Source: an uncultured Anaerolineaceae bacterium (GTDB taxonomy: Bacteria; Chloroflexota; Anaerolineae; Anaerolineales; Anaerolineaceae). Taken from it: 55,382 nucleotides of DNA. The stretch is taken from the NCBI GenBank assembly GCA_927443345.1, contig CAKMKJ010000043.1, positions 1-55,382 on the forward strand. Reading direction: 5' to 3'. This document shows, one piece after another, positions 18,501 through 26,949 of this stretch; positions within the stretch are counted from its first letter, which is position 1; the number at the start of each line of letters is the position of its first letter. A program made the translations under genes and the position numbers. The notes under the pieces were generated by a model. It was given only the letters and a program-made list of their open reading frames with translations. It did no database searches and was not told the origin of the DNA.

Positions 18501-20097
18501 AATGGCTGAAGAAGCCTTGAGAGATAGTGAAAATCGTTATCGATCAATTTTTAACACAGTACCTGTCGCGATAAAAGAAGAAGATTTTTCAACCATTTAT
18601 GCGATGATGGAAGAACTACGCCAGGCAGGTGTAGAGGATTTTGAGGAGTATCTTTCGAAACACCCGGAATGGGCGAAAAAAGCAGTTGAAAGTGTGAAAA
18701 TAATTGAAGTCAACCAGGAGACTCTGAGGATATATAAAGCCGAATCAAAAGAGCAATTGCTTTATTCGCTTGACCAATATTTTTCACCAGAGTCTTTCAA
18801 CGTTTTTCAAAGGGAACTGGTGGCATTTTGGAACCGTCAAAGTTTTTATGAACATGAAACGGTTAATGTGACATTAACTGGTGAAATGATCAATGTGTGG
18901 ATCTCAATCGCCATCCCTGATAACCCTGAAAACTACAACAGAATATTGGTTACCATCATGGATATCACGGAGCGCAAAAGAGCTGAAGAGCAGATCAGAG
19001 TGCAGGTCAGGTATCTGGCAGCCTTGCGCGCTGTGGATATGGCTATATCTGCCAGCATGGACCTTCCGATCACGCTGCGTGTTTTACTCAATCAGGTGCA
19101 TCAGCAGTTGATGGCGCCGGCTGTCTCGATCTTAATCCTTGATCAACACACTCAGACGCTGCGCTACGCAGCAGGAATAGGCTTTAAAACCAACGCCATC
19201 GAATCGACAAATTTGCGCCTTGGACAAAGTGGCGCTGGTCAGGCTGCATTAGAGAGGCGCATTGTCACGATTGAGAATCTGGATGTCAAAGGCGCGTGGA
19301 CGCCCACCAAAGATTTCGAATTGGAAGAGTTTACCAGTTATATGGGCATTCCATTGGTGTCTAAGGGAACCGTCAAAGGGGTGCTGGAATTGTTTGGCCG
19401 TAAACCTTTTGTTCAAGATTCAGCCTGGATGGGGTTGCTTGAATCTATGGCGGGCCAGGCGGCAATTGCCATCGAAAACGCGACCCTGATGGATGAAGTT
19501 CAGAAAGTGAATGTTAATTTGCGCTCAGCCTATGACGCAACCATCGAAGGTTGGGCGCGCTCAATTGACTTGCGCAGCGGCGATTCTGAACTGCATGCCA
19601 AGCGTGTTGCTGAACTGACGATTGAACTGGCTCAGTTTGTGGGTGTGCAGGGTGAAGGGTTGTTGGCTTTAAGACGCGGCGCGCTGCTGCACGACATTGG
19701 CAAACTGGGTGTTCCTGATGCCATTCTGTTGAAAAACGGTCCGCTGACCGAAGAGGAATGGGTAATTATGAAAACCCATCCAGCCGTAGCCAAGCGGCTG
19801 CTCACTTCTATCGATTTCCTGCAATCTGTAGTCGAAATCCCTTATTATCATCATGAACATTGGGATGGATCAGGTTATCCTGAAGGATTAGCCGGCAATG
19901 ACATTCCGCTGAGCGCCAGAGTGTTTGCTATAGTGGATTGTTGGGATTCTTTGCGATCTGACAGGCCGTGGCGCCAAGCCTGGACGGACGGCAACGCCTG
20001 GGACTACATTGAGAAGAATTCTGGCGTTTTGTTTGACCCGCAGATTGTCGAAAAATTTAGACAACTTATCGGTCACGGATATTCAGCTTACTATTAA
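15568..20097 (+). CDS. Transmembrane sensor HD-GYP protein (SBP-PAS-GAF-HD-GYP)
   Basis: A 1509-residue inner-membrane receptor that should couple an extracytoplasmic ligand to c-di-GMP hydrolysis. Signal anchor at 10-31; periplasmic solute-binding family 3 domain at about 55-285 (GDDSNPPYSYIQDGEALGLD start, typical of amino-acid sensors); second membrane helix 288-307; PAS domains at about 323-440, 447-568, 572-688 and 855-978; two copies of an atypical long PAS module at 698-848 and 985-1135; GAF at 1145-1305; HD-GYP at 1320-1509 with H1375 D1376, HHEHWDG (1428-1434) and GYP (1436-1438) intact. The two long modules are about half identical, an internal duplication. The Shine-Dalgarno is weak. 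The bound ligand is unknown. Confidence 0.92.
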   Translation: MQKQLRSSNWLVILMCAILAALSFWSIRILVTNTRGDSNETEYAKSIVNDQTVVSKQQTLLIGGDDSNPPYSYIQDGEALGLDNDLMREVAKNLGMKAVFNLSTLAEARQNLIDGKVDVIGGISFSQHQDENLLFGTSHAVQYYDLFVRQDSGISSISSMKDKIAIVIAGDEIINFLTQQGIAGQVVAAETPVEALTWLASGKYDGVVINKIQGYYLINKYNISNLKSVGDVLNELDYGFAVAKGNRNLLFKINQSMAIINASGIYDELNNKWLSAYQKASFFDKNQYIIYGLVIFFTAIFIIVAWGWSLRRLVKRRTAELKASEKKYKQLISSATEGVVILVERKVVFLNLQAAMILGFEDKIPEGQLEFFDFIHPLDHELVLIKYQQIMDDLPANVLISFRINTINKQLRWIKVNSAKIEWEGKPAILAFFSDVTEERKMQESIKTSEERYRLVFAQSPVGLFHYDSELIITNVNHRFAEIFGGTLSDLEGYDLHKLKEERIIDALKIVNQNGNGFYEGRITPIFSKAQNSVYVKMQTAPLHNEKYEIQGGIGLIEDLTAQITIEHKIQNLEDRFAKAFFTSPDAIIVNELKTGRFIDINRGFTELTGYTRDEIIGKTSLDIELWVHREDRHKLVDGLIANGEYKNLEAEFRYKDGQIRVGLLSASVIEVDGVPCILSITRDIDDTKKSEQLIRESEIRYRSIFDSVSVAIWEEDLLEVYDMLEELRQSGITDLSEYMSNHHEFLIKAVQSIKILDVNDASLKMYKADSKEQLLFTLDRIFNDESVEIFKSELLAMWNCEPYFNGDTVNLDLDGNRMIVNLLLRLPAEREKYRNVLVSMTDITQRKLAEAALLESELRYRHLVEQINVVVYLDYVELPSRTKYISPQIESLLGYSQDEWLADPDLLTKVIHPDDRQSVLDEDNRTDASREPFVVEYRAFTRDGQMLWIHEEATLVYDEQGKPEDWHGVMYDITARKMAEEALRDSENRYRSIFNTVPVAIKEEDFSTIYAMMEELRQAGVEDFEEYLSKHPEWAKKAVESVKIIEVNQETLRIYKAESKEQLLYSLDQYFSPESFNVFQRELVAFWNRQSFYEHETVNVTLTGEMINVWISIAIPDNPENYNRILVTIMDITERKRAEEQIRVQVRYLAALRAVDMAISASMDLPITLRVLLNQVHQQLMAPAVSILILDQHTQTLRYAAGIGFKTNAIESTNLRLGQSGAGQAALERRIVTIENLDVKGAWTPTKDFELEEFTSYMGIPLVSKGTVKGVLELFGRKPFVQDSAWMGLLESMAGQAAIAIENATLMDEVQKVNVNLRSAYDATIEGWARSIDLRSGDSELHAKRVAELTIELAQFVGVQGEGLLALRRGALLHDIGKLGVPDAILLKNGPLTEEEWVIMKTHPAVAKRLLTSIDFLQSVVEIPYYHHEHWDGSGYPEGLAGNDIPLSARVFAIVDCWDSLRSDRPWRQAWTDGNAWDYIEKNSGVLFDPQIVEKFRQLIGHGYSAYY

Positions 20098-20113
20098 GAT
20101 TAGTTTATTTAAC

Positions 20114-20872
20114 CTAACTGATTTGATCGACCAGTGAAACCAACGAGGTCAGATCAGGGATCTTGTAATCTGGCTGGATGCTTTCTATTACATCATTGTT
20201 CTCAGGACGGTTGGCCCGCCGGGTAATCCATACCGATTTGATGCCCGAGTTTTGCGCGCCTAAAACGTCAGCAGGCAAGGTGTCGCCAACCATGATTGCA
20301 GATTCTGGTTGGGTACCCAGTTTTTTTAAGGTTTTGGTGAATATGCGCGGATCGGGCTTGCGGATGCCTTCTTCTGCAGATATGACCACTAATTCAAAAT
20401 AGTGGCGCAGGTTGTGGTTATCAATCAGACGGTTAAGGTCGGGGGTGTTTGAAGCGTTTGAGATGATCGCCAGCCGATAACCCATGTTACGCAGGGTAGT
20501 CAAGGTTTCATGGGTGTCGGGTTCCAACTTCCACCAGGCTTCGGTGTAGAGGTACATGGCTTTGACAGCTTCTGCCAATACGGGTTCATCCAAATGATGC
20601 ACATCAAAATGAATCAGGGTCTTGAGCAGGGTTTCTTCGACTGGCCGTTCAATCAGGTCTACTGCCCGATTGCGATAATATTGAGAGATCGCCTCGTAAA
20701 ATTTACCTGCAAAGGTCTGGCGCTCTATTTTACATCCAGAGGCAAGTAAAGAATCTGCCATGGCCAGGTAGGATTCGCGCATGGCCTGGTGAAAATCTCC
20801 CTCGAAATTAATAAGTGTAAATCCGAGATCAAATAAAATTACTGATAATTTCTTTTTTTCAATTGTTAACAC
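20114..20872 (-). CDS. HAD superfamily hydrolase (subfamily IA)
   Basis: Haloacid-dehalogenase-like phosphatase. Motif I is VILFDLGFTL (nucleophilic Asp; the usual second Asp is replaced by Gly, as in several IA members), motif II IISNASN, motif III Lys with GIRKPDPRIF, and motif IV IMVGDTLPADVLGAQ. A helical cap domain occupies about residues 20-110, so it probably acts on small phosphorylated metabolites. I chose GTG at 20872 because AGGGGA lies 7-8 bases upstream; a TTG start at 20890 would add six residues. It converges on the HD-GYP sensor gene, 16 bp between stops. The substrate cannot be assigned. Confidence 0.88.
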   Translation of the reverse strand: MLTIEKKKLSVILFDLGFTLINFEGDFHQAMRESYLAMADSLLASGCKIERQTFAGKFYEAISQYYRNRAVDLIERPVEETLLKTLIHFDVHHLDEPVLAEAVKAMYLYTEAWWKLEPDTHETLTTLRNMGYRLAIISNASNTPDLNRLIDNHNLRHYFELVVISAEEGIRKPDPRIFTKTLKKLGTQPESAIMVGDTLPADVLGAQNSGIKSVWITRRANRPENNDVIESIQPDYKIPDLTSLVSLVDQIS

Positions 20873-20938
20873 AACAAAATCCCCTGGCAATAAAAATTCG
20901 GCGTTTTCTTGCCATTATTGATATAACCCAAAACACAG

Positions 20939-21964
20939 CTAATAGTAGCGTTCAGGGTTGTATTGGTTCAAAACTGGTTCTCCGTGCAGGTAGCGGTTAA
21001 GGTTTTCGGTAAACATTTCACCGGCACGCTCTTTATAGCGCGGAGAGAACCCCGATACATGCGGTGTGATGATCAGGTTAGGGGTTTTCCATAACGGCGA
21101 TTCAGCGGGCAGAGGCTCCTGGGTGAATACATCGAGGGCTGCACCAGCCAGCTTGTGTTCATTCAAGGCATTCATCAAGGCAGTCTCATCCACGATGCCG
21201 CCGCGCGACACATGCACCAAAAAAGCGCCGGTCTTCATGGATGCGATCTCCGCTGCGCCAATCAAGCCGCGGGTTTCAGGAGTAATGGGTAGACCCACCA
21301 CCACAAAGTCACACAGTTTAAGCATATGCTTCAATGCTTCAACCGGATAGAGACGGTGGAAATAGTTGCCTTCAGGGTCGCCGTGGCCTTCAATGGAATA
21401 TCCGGCATCCATGGGTTTCATGGCGTCTTTCTTGACGGCCAGCACTTTCACGTTGAAAGGCTGCAGCATCCGGGCAAGTTCACGATTGATACTGCCGTAT
21501 CCCACCAGACCGACGGTTGAGTCTGTAAGCTCCACAGGGGTGAATTTATCCCAACGGTCTTTAGGCCATTCTTTGCGCATTTGGTTGGCAAATAGCTCGG
21601 GTGCGCGGTGGCTTAATCCCAGCAACATCATCAAAATGTATTCAGCTTCCTGGATGGCAGACCCGCCGCTCATGGAAGAAAAGATCAGGTTGGGCGTCTT
21701 GAGCAGGGCTGATTCCTGGATGAAATCAATGCCGGCGTAGTGAAACTGGATCCATTTGAGGTTGGGCACAAGTTCGGGTGGGGGGAGTAAAACATCTGTG
21801 TAGAGTACCTCGATCTTGCTCCATACTTCGGTGGGGATGTCTTCGACTTTCTGAGCCGCAATCATGGTGACTTTAATGCGCGGCGTCAGACTTCTCAATT
21901 TTTGCATCACACCATCAGGGAAGGGTATAGTACTTAATACTTCTATATTCTTTGGAGCGCTCAT
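20939..21964 (-). CDS. D-2-hydroxyacid dehydrogenase (NAD-dependent family)
   Basis: A 341-residue member of the D-isomer-specific 2-hydroxyacid dehydrogenase family, which interconverts 2-keto acids and D-2-hydroxyacids. The nucleotide-binding turn is VGLVGYGSIN (about residue 156), and the catalytic trio is present: Arg in VSRGGIVD, Glu in FTQEPLP and His in ITPHVSG. The length is normal. It ends the aldehyde dehydrogenase/CoA-transferase operon, 12 bp after the CoA-transferase beta gene. Given those neighbours the substrate might be 2-oxoglutarate/2-hydroxyglutarate, but other keto acids are equally possible from the sequence. Its Shine-Dalgarno is poor, suggesting coupling to the upstream gene. 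Confidence 0.88.
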   Translation of the reverse strand: MSAPKNIEVLSTIPFPDGVMQKLRSLTPRIKVTMIAAQKVEDIPTEVWSKIEVLYTDVLLPPPELVPNLKWIQFHYAGIDFIQESALLKTPNLIFSSMSGGSAIQEAEYILMMLLGLSHRAPELFANQMRKEWPKDRWDKFTPVELTDSTVGLVGYGSINRELARMLQPFNVKVLAVKKDAMKPMDAGYSIEGHGDPEGNYFHRLYPVEALKHMLKLCDFVVVGLPITPETRGLIGAAEIASMKTGAFLVHVSRGGIVDETALMNALNEHKLAGAALDVFTQEPLPAESPLWKTPNLIITPHVSGFSPRYKERAGEMFTENLNRYLHGEPVLNQYNPERYY

Positions 21965-21976
21965 TTCATTTCTTTC

Positions 21977-22759
21977 TCACGAACCTTTAAGATAAATTCC
22001 TTCAGGGTCGAGCTCTTCTCGCAATAAGGTTAGTTCTGATGACTCTAATTGTAAAGTCTCTTTTAAGGTATCGGCAATTTTGATATCCCAGCCGGTGTTG
22101 TCTTTAACCTGTTCGACGGTGCAGCCGGGATGCAACGCGGTGAGCATCAGTTCGCCGTTCTCATCCGGTTCGAGCAGCCCCAGGTTGGTGACAACCACCA
22201 ACGGGCCGCCTCCGCGGACGCCGGTGGCTTCGCGCTGTTTTCTTCCGCCTAGAAAGCCTGCCGAGGTGATGTAATCCACCTTTTCAGGAAAACGGCGCTT
22301 TTGATGCGGGGTGATGATGTAATTGCGGTTGGCCCAGCCGCCCATTTCTTGCGAACCGCCTGAACCTGGCAGACGAACCTTGGGTTTGTGGTAATCGCCG
22401 ATGACGGTGGCGTTGATGTTGCCAAAGCGGTCAATCTGCGCGCCGCCCAAAAAGCCAACATCCACGTTGCCGCGCTGCAGGTAGAGGGTGAAGATATCAT
22501 ACATGCCACAGACGGAGCTGGCGCCGGTCACCAGGGTGGGGTCGCCGATCGAAAGCGGCAGCTTGGAGGGTCGGGCGCCGATGACGCCGGCTTCATAGAT
22601 CATCTGCAGGTTGGGGGCGTGGGTGCGCCGGGCCAGGTTGCAGGCCAGGTTGGGCAGGCCGACGCCAACGAAAACCACATCGCCGTCGCGAAGCAGACGG
22701 GCAGCGTTGACGCACATTAGTTCAGAAGCGGTGTATTGCGGAGAAGTTGGTTGATCCAT
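21977..22759 (-). CDS. Class I CoA-transferase, beta subunit (glutaconate CoA-transferase-like)
   Basis: Second subunit of a GctAB-type CoA-transferase (PF01144). The 260-residue product has the MIYEAGVIGA stretch, whose Glu corresponds to the catalytic Glu that forms the CoA thioester in the family, as well as GGAQIDRFGN, the PGSGG turn, and a C-terminal HPGCTVEQV segment. The alpha subunit gene is directly upstream (17 bp), with the hydroxyacid dehydrogenase downstream. Which acid is activated (glutaconate, 2-hydroxyglutarate, 3-oxoacid, or a ring-cleavage product as in IpdAB) is not resolved by sequence alone. Confidence 0.88.
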   Translation of the reverse strand: MDQPTSPQYTASELMCVNAARLLRDGDVVFVGVGLPNLACNLARRTHAPNLQMIYEAGVIGARPSKLPLSIGDPTLVTGASSVCGMYDIFTLYLQRGNVDVGFLGGAQIDRFGNINATVIGDYHKPKVRLPGSGGSQEMGGWANRNYIITPHQKRRFPEKVDYITSAGFLGGRKQREATGVRGGGPLVVVTNLGLLEPDENGELMLTALHPGCTVEQVKDNTGWDIKIADTLKETLQLESSELTLLREELDPEGIYLKGS

Positions 22760-22776
22760 AATTCTCTCGTGTTTTC

Positions 22777-23679
22777 TTAATAATCGCCGTAATTAACGGG
22801 CGCGGCAAACTTGGGTTTCACTGCCAGGCGCTGATGTGTTTCTGCGCCAAGCTTCTGCCAGTATTCTTCGGCATCAGTGAGGTTATAGACCCACTCATTC
22901 AGCCAGGCTTTGACGGCGGCGGGGTCTTCGCTGATCTTATCCCAGTTGAGATAAAAGGCGTTGTCGCGGTCTGAGTAACCCTGGGTGTAGGAGGGGTGAG
23001 AACAATGAGGCACCAGGCAGACAGCCTTAACGATCAACTCTGGAATGAGGGTGCGGTTGGGGTCAGAGCGGATGACGTCTTCATCCACGATCTCTTCGGC
23101 GGTGATGATGACGTTCTTCGAGGCAAAGGCGACCTCTTTTTGCTCGCCGATGATGCCCCAAATGTGGGCGTTGCCTTTGGCATCCGCGCGCTGCACGTGG
23201 ATGATGCCCACGTCTGGCGTAAGCGGCGGCAGGGTGACCACTTCACGGCCGGTGTAGGGGTCTTTTACCCGGCGGTAATTGGGATTGTTCTTTTCAAGGT
23301 CAGGTGCGGCGGTCTGGTTCATGGAGGCGAAGGGGAGGCCTGAAGCGCCGGCTTGCAAGCGGGCGATCATGCCGAAGTGAGAATATTCCTCCCACTCGAG
23401 TTGGCCAGATTCAAGCTGTTCGCGCACGATGCGCAAAGAACCCACACCGGGGTTGCCGATGTAGGAGAAGATCAGTTTTTTAGCGCAGCCCGCTGCCACC
23501 ATTTGATCGTAGATCAGGTCAGGGGTGGCGCGCGCCAGGGTGAGATTGCGCCGACCCTGGCGAATGATTTCGTGACCCGCTGCGAAGGGGATGAGGTGCG
23601 TAAAACCGGCGCAGTAGACGGTATCACCGTCATGCACATAATTGGAGATGGCTTCTTTCAACGTGCAGAGTTTCGACAT
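22777..23679 (-). CDS. Class I CoA-transferase, alpha subunit (glutaconate CoA-transferase-like)
   Basis: First subunit of the same enzyme; 300 residues from the ATG chosen here. It carries the N-terminal HDGDTVYCAGFTHL segment with glycine loop, and the FSYIGNPGVGSLRIVRE stretch typical of the GctA branch. I selected the ATG at 23679 because TTGAGG lies seven bases upstream; a TTG at 23691 would overlap that site. It begins 24 bp after the stop of the aldehyde dehydrogenase gene. The two subunits belong together by adjacency and by matching branch of the family. Confidence 0.88.
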   Translation of the reverse strand: MSKLCTLKEAISNYVHDGDTVYCAGFTHLIPFAAGHEIIRQGRRNLTLARATPDLIYDQMVAAGCAKKLIFSYIGNPGVGSLRIVREQLESGQLEWEEYSHFGMIARLQAGASGLPFASMNQTAAPDLEKNNPNYRRVKDPYTGREVVTLPPLTPDVGIIHVQRADAKGNAHIWGIIGEQKEVAFASKNVIITAEEIVDEDVIRSDPNRTLIPELIVKAVCLVPHCSHPSYTQGYSDRDNAFYLNWDKISEDPAAVKAWLNEWVYNLTDAEEYWQKLGAETHQRLAVKPKFAAPVNYGDY

Positions 23680-23703
23680 AGACAACCTCAAGCTTCGCAG
23701 AGA

Positions 23704-25287
23704 TTAGTTTTTCTTGACGCGAACTTGAATCTGTTCGCGTGTGTAGAGTTGAATGTAATGAACACCACCTGCGTTCTTGCCGCTTGAGCCTGAACCCTTC
23801 CATCCGCCAAAGGGCTGGAAGCCAGGCCAGGCACCGGTGGTAGCGCCCTGGGCACGGTTGGTATAAGCCACACCGCATTCAATATTGTCAAAGAACCAGT
23901 CGACTTCGGCCTCAGTGCCGTAGAATCCGCCGGTCAGACCGTAATCTACGTCGTTGGCAATGGTCATGGCCTGGTCGAGGCTATCCACTTTGCCGAGGGT
24001 GGTGATGGGCACGAACATTTCCTGCTTCCACAGTTTGTGGTCGAAGGGCAGTTCGGCGAGGGTGTTGGCACAGAAGAAGCCTTTGGCAAATTCGCCTTCG
24101 GTAAGGATTTTGCCGCCGGTGAGGATCTTGCCCGAGGCTTTGATATCGGCGATGAAATCTTGATAATCTTTGTAGGAACTCTTGTTGGCCACAGGGCCGT
24201 TGTAAACGGTGCGCAGGGTGGGGTCGCCGATGACCAGTTTTTCTGTCATTTCAACCAGGCGGGTAACAAGTTGGTCATAGACGGGCGCTTCGATTAAGAC
24301 GCGGGAGGCCGCGGAGCATTTTTGCCCTTGCAGGCCGAAAGCCGAGCGGATGATGCCGGTGGCGGCTAATTCGAGATCGGCATTGCGTGAGACGATGACG
24401 GGATTTTTGCCGCCCAGTTCGAGCACGGTGGGACGCACCCAGCGGCCAGAGCCGAAGTCGGCATAGATTTTCATGCCCACCCCAAATGAACCGGTGAAGG
24501 TGACGCCGGCGACATCCGGGCTATCGATGAGCGCCTGCCCGATGGTGGAGCCGCCGCCGCTGACGAAATTGACCACGCCGGCCGGAGCGCCTGCGTCGTG
24601 CAGACAATCAGTGATGAGGCGGGCCGTCCAGGGGGTGTCGGTGGCGGGTTTAAGCACAATAGTGTTGCCGGTGACCAGGGCCGCGCCGGCAGGTCCGCCG
24701 GTGAGGGCCGCGGGGAAGTTAAAGGGGCTGATGACCAGCCATACGCCGTGCGGGCGCATGACGGAGGTGTTGGTGCTGGTGAAGCCGGTCATGGGGTCGT
24801 TGCCCATCTGGGTGACGAGACCGTTGGTGGCTTCCATGCGGTCGCAGGAATAGCGCAGGAGGTCGGCGGTTTCGGCAACGTCGCCGAGGGCTTCCATGCG
24901 GTTCTTGCCGACTTCGAGTGAGACGACAGCGCCCATCTCGAAGGTGCGTTCATCCATGAGGGCGGCGGCTTTGCGAACTATGGCGACACGTTCCTGCCAG
25001 GGTCTGCGGCTCCACGCAGGGAAGGCGCGTTTGGCGGCAGCGGTGGCTGCCAGAGCGTCATCTTTGTCGCCTTTTTGGAAGATGCCCAACACTTCATCCG
25101 TGTTGGCGGGGTTTCGGTTTTCAAATTTTTCTTTGGCAAAGACTTCTATGCCATCGATAAACATGGCATGTTCTTTTCCAAGAGACGCTTTCACTTTTTG
25201 CAAGGCAGCATCGAAACGCGTATGCAGTTCTTCAGGTGGGTTGAACATGGTTGCGTAGGTCAACTTGAACTGATTTTCTGACGACAT
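23704..25287 (-). CDS. Aldehyde dehydrogenase, 1-pyrroline-5-carboxylate dehydrogenase-like
   Basis: A 527-residue NAD(P)-dependent aldehyde dehydrogenase. Visible are the cofactor-site motif SPFNFP, FTGS at the Rossmann loop, the general base in LELGGKNP and the catalytic Cys in GLQGQKCSAASRV. The extended N-terminus (about 40 residues before the conserved domain) and the GQKCSA context point to the L-glutamate-gamma-semialdehyde (P5C) dehydrogenase branch, which would make glutamate from proline or arginine breakdown. GGAGG precedes the ATG. It is the first gene of a four-gene operon with its own promoter. Branch assignment is probable, not certain. Confidence 0.88.
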   Translation of the reverse strand: MSSENQFKLTYATMFNPPEELHTRFDAALQKVKASLGKEHAMFIDGIEVFAKEKFENRNPANTDEVLGIFQKGDKDDALAATAAAKRAFPAWSRRPWQERVAIVRKAAALMDERTFEMGAVVSLEVGKNRMEALGDVAETADLLRYSCDRMEATNGLVTQMGNDPMTGFTSTNTSVMRPHGVWLVISPFNFPAALTGGPAGAALVTGNTIVLKPATDTPWTARLITDCLHDAGAPAGVVNFVSGGGSTIGQALIDSPDVAGVTFTGSFGVGMKIYADFGSGRWVRPTVLELGGKNPVIVSRNADLELAATGIIRSAFGLQGQKCSAASRVLIEAPVYDQLVTRLVEMTEKLVIGDPTLRTVYNGPVANKSSYKDYQDFIADIKASGKILTGGKILTEGEFAKGFFCANTLAELPFDHKLWKQEMFVPITTLGKVDSLDQAMTIANDVDYGLTGGFYGTEAEVDWFFDNIECGVAYTNRAQGATTGAWPGFQPFGGWKGSGSSGKNAGGVHYIQLYTREQIQVRVKKN

Positions 25288-25344
25288 ATTTGCGAATCCT
25301 CCGGGGTAAGTTGGGTTAACGCCTGATGTTTCGGCTCATGATCT

Positions 25345-25373
25345 AGTATAGCGCAGTCCATGAGGGGAGTCAA
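25345..25373 (-). promoter_or_regulatory. Sigma-70-like promoter of the aldehyde dehydrogenase operon
   Basis: On the minus strand TTGACT (25373-25368) and TATACT (25350-25345) are 17 bp apart, about 58 bp upstream of the ATG. Confidence 0.75.
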
Positions 25374-26078
25374 AGAGGGCGGCGCGCGGGAAGGGCTTTC
25401 TCTCGCACACTTGCCCAGGCTGCAAGTGCCAGGGAAGGCGCAAAGTACGCAGAGAAAATCTCAAAGCAAGAAAACTCCTGAAAAAATACTACAAATGAAA
25501 AAATCTAACCACACTATTTTTTAGTGATTCATTTTTATGCACGAATCGCGCGGCACGGTGAAGACCTCAGAAAATGTGATTATTTATTTATTCGTATTCG
25601 TCTTAAAAAAGAAAACGACTAAAACGACTCCGCTTAAATTAGATGATTGTTGAGTTGTGAAGGAATCCGCGATGATGGGGGATAATGAGAATGAAATATT
25701 AGAACAATAATTCTGTTTTGTCAAGAAGGAAATAATGAAATTTTTAGTATATACTCTTTAGTTGCAAGCATGATTTCACTCTTCGATATATAATGATTCT
25801 AAATAACGAATTGTTTTGAGAAAACTTATTAACTAACAGTCACACATATTATAGACACAGATAAGATGAAGACAGTTTATACGACTTGGCGGGATTATGA
25901 CACTTCAATAAAATACTCCAGTATGGCGATATATGGGTAAAATTTGATTTAAAAATTTCTTCTTGCTGGAATATCGTCGAAAAAAAAGATTGAGAATAAC
26001 ATTTTTTCATAAACCAGGACAATGATCTGCAAATTTGAATAAAGTTTAGTACTAATTAAATATTGGAGAGTGATTACA
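25374..26078. other. Intergenic stretch with dispersed repeats, no gene seen
   Basis: About 700 bp, mostly A/T-rich. It contains a small inverted repeat (CACTTGC 25408-25414, GCAAGTG 25422-25428), a repeat-like CGCAAAGTACGCAGAGAAAA segment (about 25439) of a kind common between genes, the TTTTATGCACGAAT motif also seen near 1678, and the 32-bp motif at 25694-25725. No open frame with a ribosome-binding site was found before the SUKH gene. Confidence 0.5.
25694..25725 (+). promoter_or_regulatory. Second copy of the 32-bp motif (see 1964-1995)
   Basis: 29 of 32 positions match 1964-1995, including AAATATTAGAACAA and TTTTGTCAAG. The AGAA-N6-TTCT inverted pair is kept while the central bases differ, which favours selection on the arms over recent copying. 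Confidence 0.4.
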
Positions 26079-26762
26079 ATGGGGAGTCTTACAACACTTT
26101 TTCAGGAAATAAAATTACACCATTTTTCCGAACCATGTATAGATGTAACTGAGATTGACCGATTTGAAAAGCAAATTGGATTTAAGTTACCTTCCGACAT
26201 AAAATTGTTCTACAAAAAATTCAAAAATGCCAGCCTTTTTGACAACCAATTTTGTACGACTTATCGAATTGTACCTATAACTGAAATCCACTCAACACGG
26301 ATTGATATCTACGGAATAGACACAGACGAATATGGACCAGCAACATGGTTAACCATTTGTGATGTGATGGATGGTAACTATATAGGAATTGATATATTGT
26401 CAATAAATGGAGATGAATGCAACTTTATTGACTGTTTCCATGAATCTTTTGCTCAACAAGGAGATAGTAGAATTGTTGCTAAATCATTTACAGAATTTTT
26501 GGATCTCGCGTTACACAGTGGAGAAGATTTGTTTTTCCTTCAGACTGGTTTTGTTGGTTATGGTGACGCATTTCCCATGCCACCAGAAAGTTCAATTATT
26601 AGGGTTGAAAACCAAGGCGATTCTCAAAAAGGGTGGAAAGTTGAAATATTAATAAATGATAATTGGTGGTCATTATTCTTTTCAGATAAAGATTTTGGAG
26701 GAAAAGAACAATCTCAAATAAAAGCAGAAAACTTTTTACAAGAAAGAAAAGGAAAAAAGTAG
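26079..26762 (+). CDS. SMI1/KNR4 (SUKH) family protein
   Basis: A 227-residue soluble protein with the SUKH fold: an N-terminal EIDRFEKQIGFKLPSDIKLF segment (the E-x(2)-hydrophobic-(G)-x-LP-x(2)-hydrophobic signature), then WLTICDVMDGNYIGID, typical of the central strands, and a further C-terminal domain of about 70 residues. SUKH proteins commonly serve as immunity proteins against polymorphic or contact-dependent toxins; no toxin gene is visible here, so it may be an orphan immunity gene. The ATG at 26079 was preferred over GTG 26070 because GGAGAG is 8-9 bases upstream. The gene is A/T-richer than the neighbouring metabolic genes, in line with transfer. Confidence 0.8.
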   Translation: MGSLTTLFQEIKLHHFSEPCIDVTEIDRFEKQIGFKLPSDIKLFYKKFKNASLFDNQFCTTYRIVPITEIHSTRIDIYGIDTDEYGPATWLTICDVMDGNYIGIDILSINGDECNFIDCFHESFAQQGDSRIVAKSFTEFLDLALHSGEDLFFLQTGFVGYGDAFPMPPESSIIRVENQGDSQKGWKVEILINDNWWSLFFSDKDFGGKEQSQIKAENFLQERKGKK

Positions 26763-26763
26763 T

Positions 26764-26780
26764 GTGCATCCGCGATGCAC
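26764..26780. repeat. Palindromic repeat GTGCATC-CGC-GATGCAC, copy 1
   Basis: Seven-base perfect arms around CGC, directly after the SUKH stop codon. Two further copies with the same core lie at 27011-27029 and 27721-27739. Confidence 0.75.
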
Positions 26781-26949
26781 TTCATCGCAAAGTGCGCGGT
26801 TCGCAATGACTTTTTGTTCAAGTTGACCAATTCAGGCAGCGAAAGTCCGCGTGGGAAGGTCGAGATTTAAGGGTTTTGGCGACAAGAAGTACAGTTAGGC
26901 CAAAATAACTTTAAGATATACGTCAAAAACCTTGGTGGGGGTTGCTTCG

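Noticed and set aside
23704-25287. Several long frames opposite and alongside the aldehyde dehydrogenase and CoA-transferase genes
   Set aside because: They are shadows that arise from the GC-rich codon use of the real genes and lack ribosome-binding sites.
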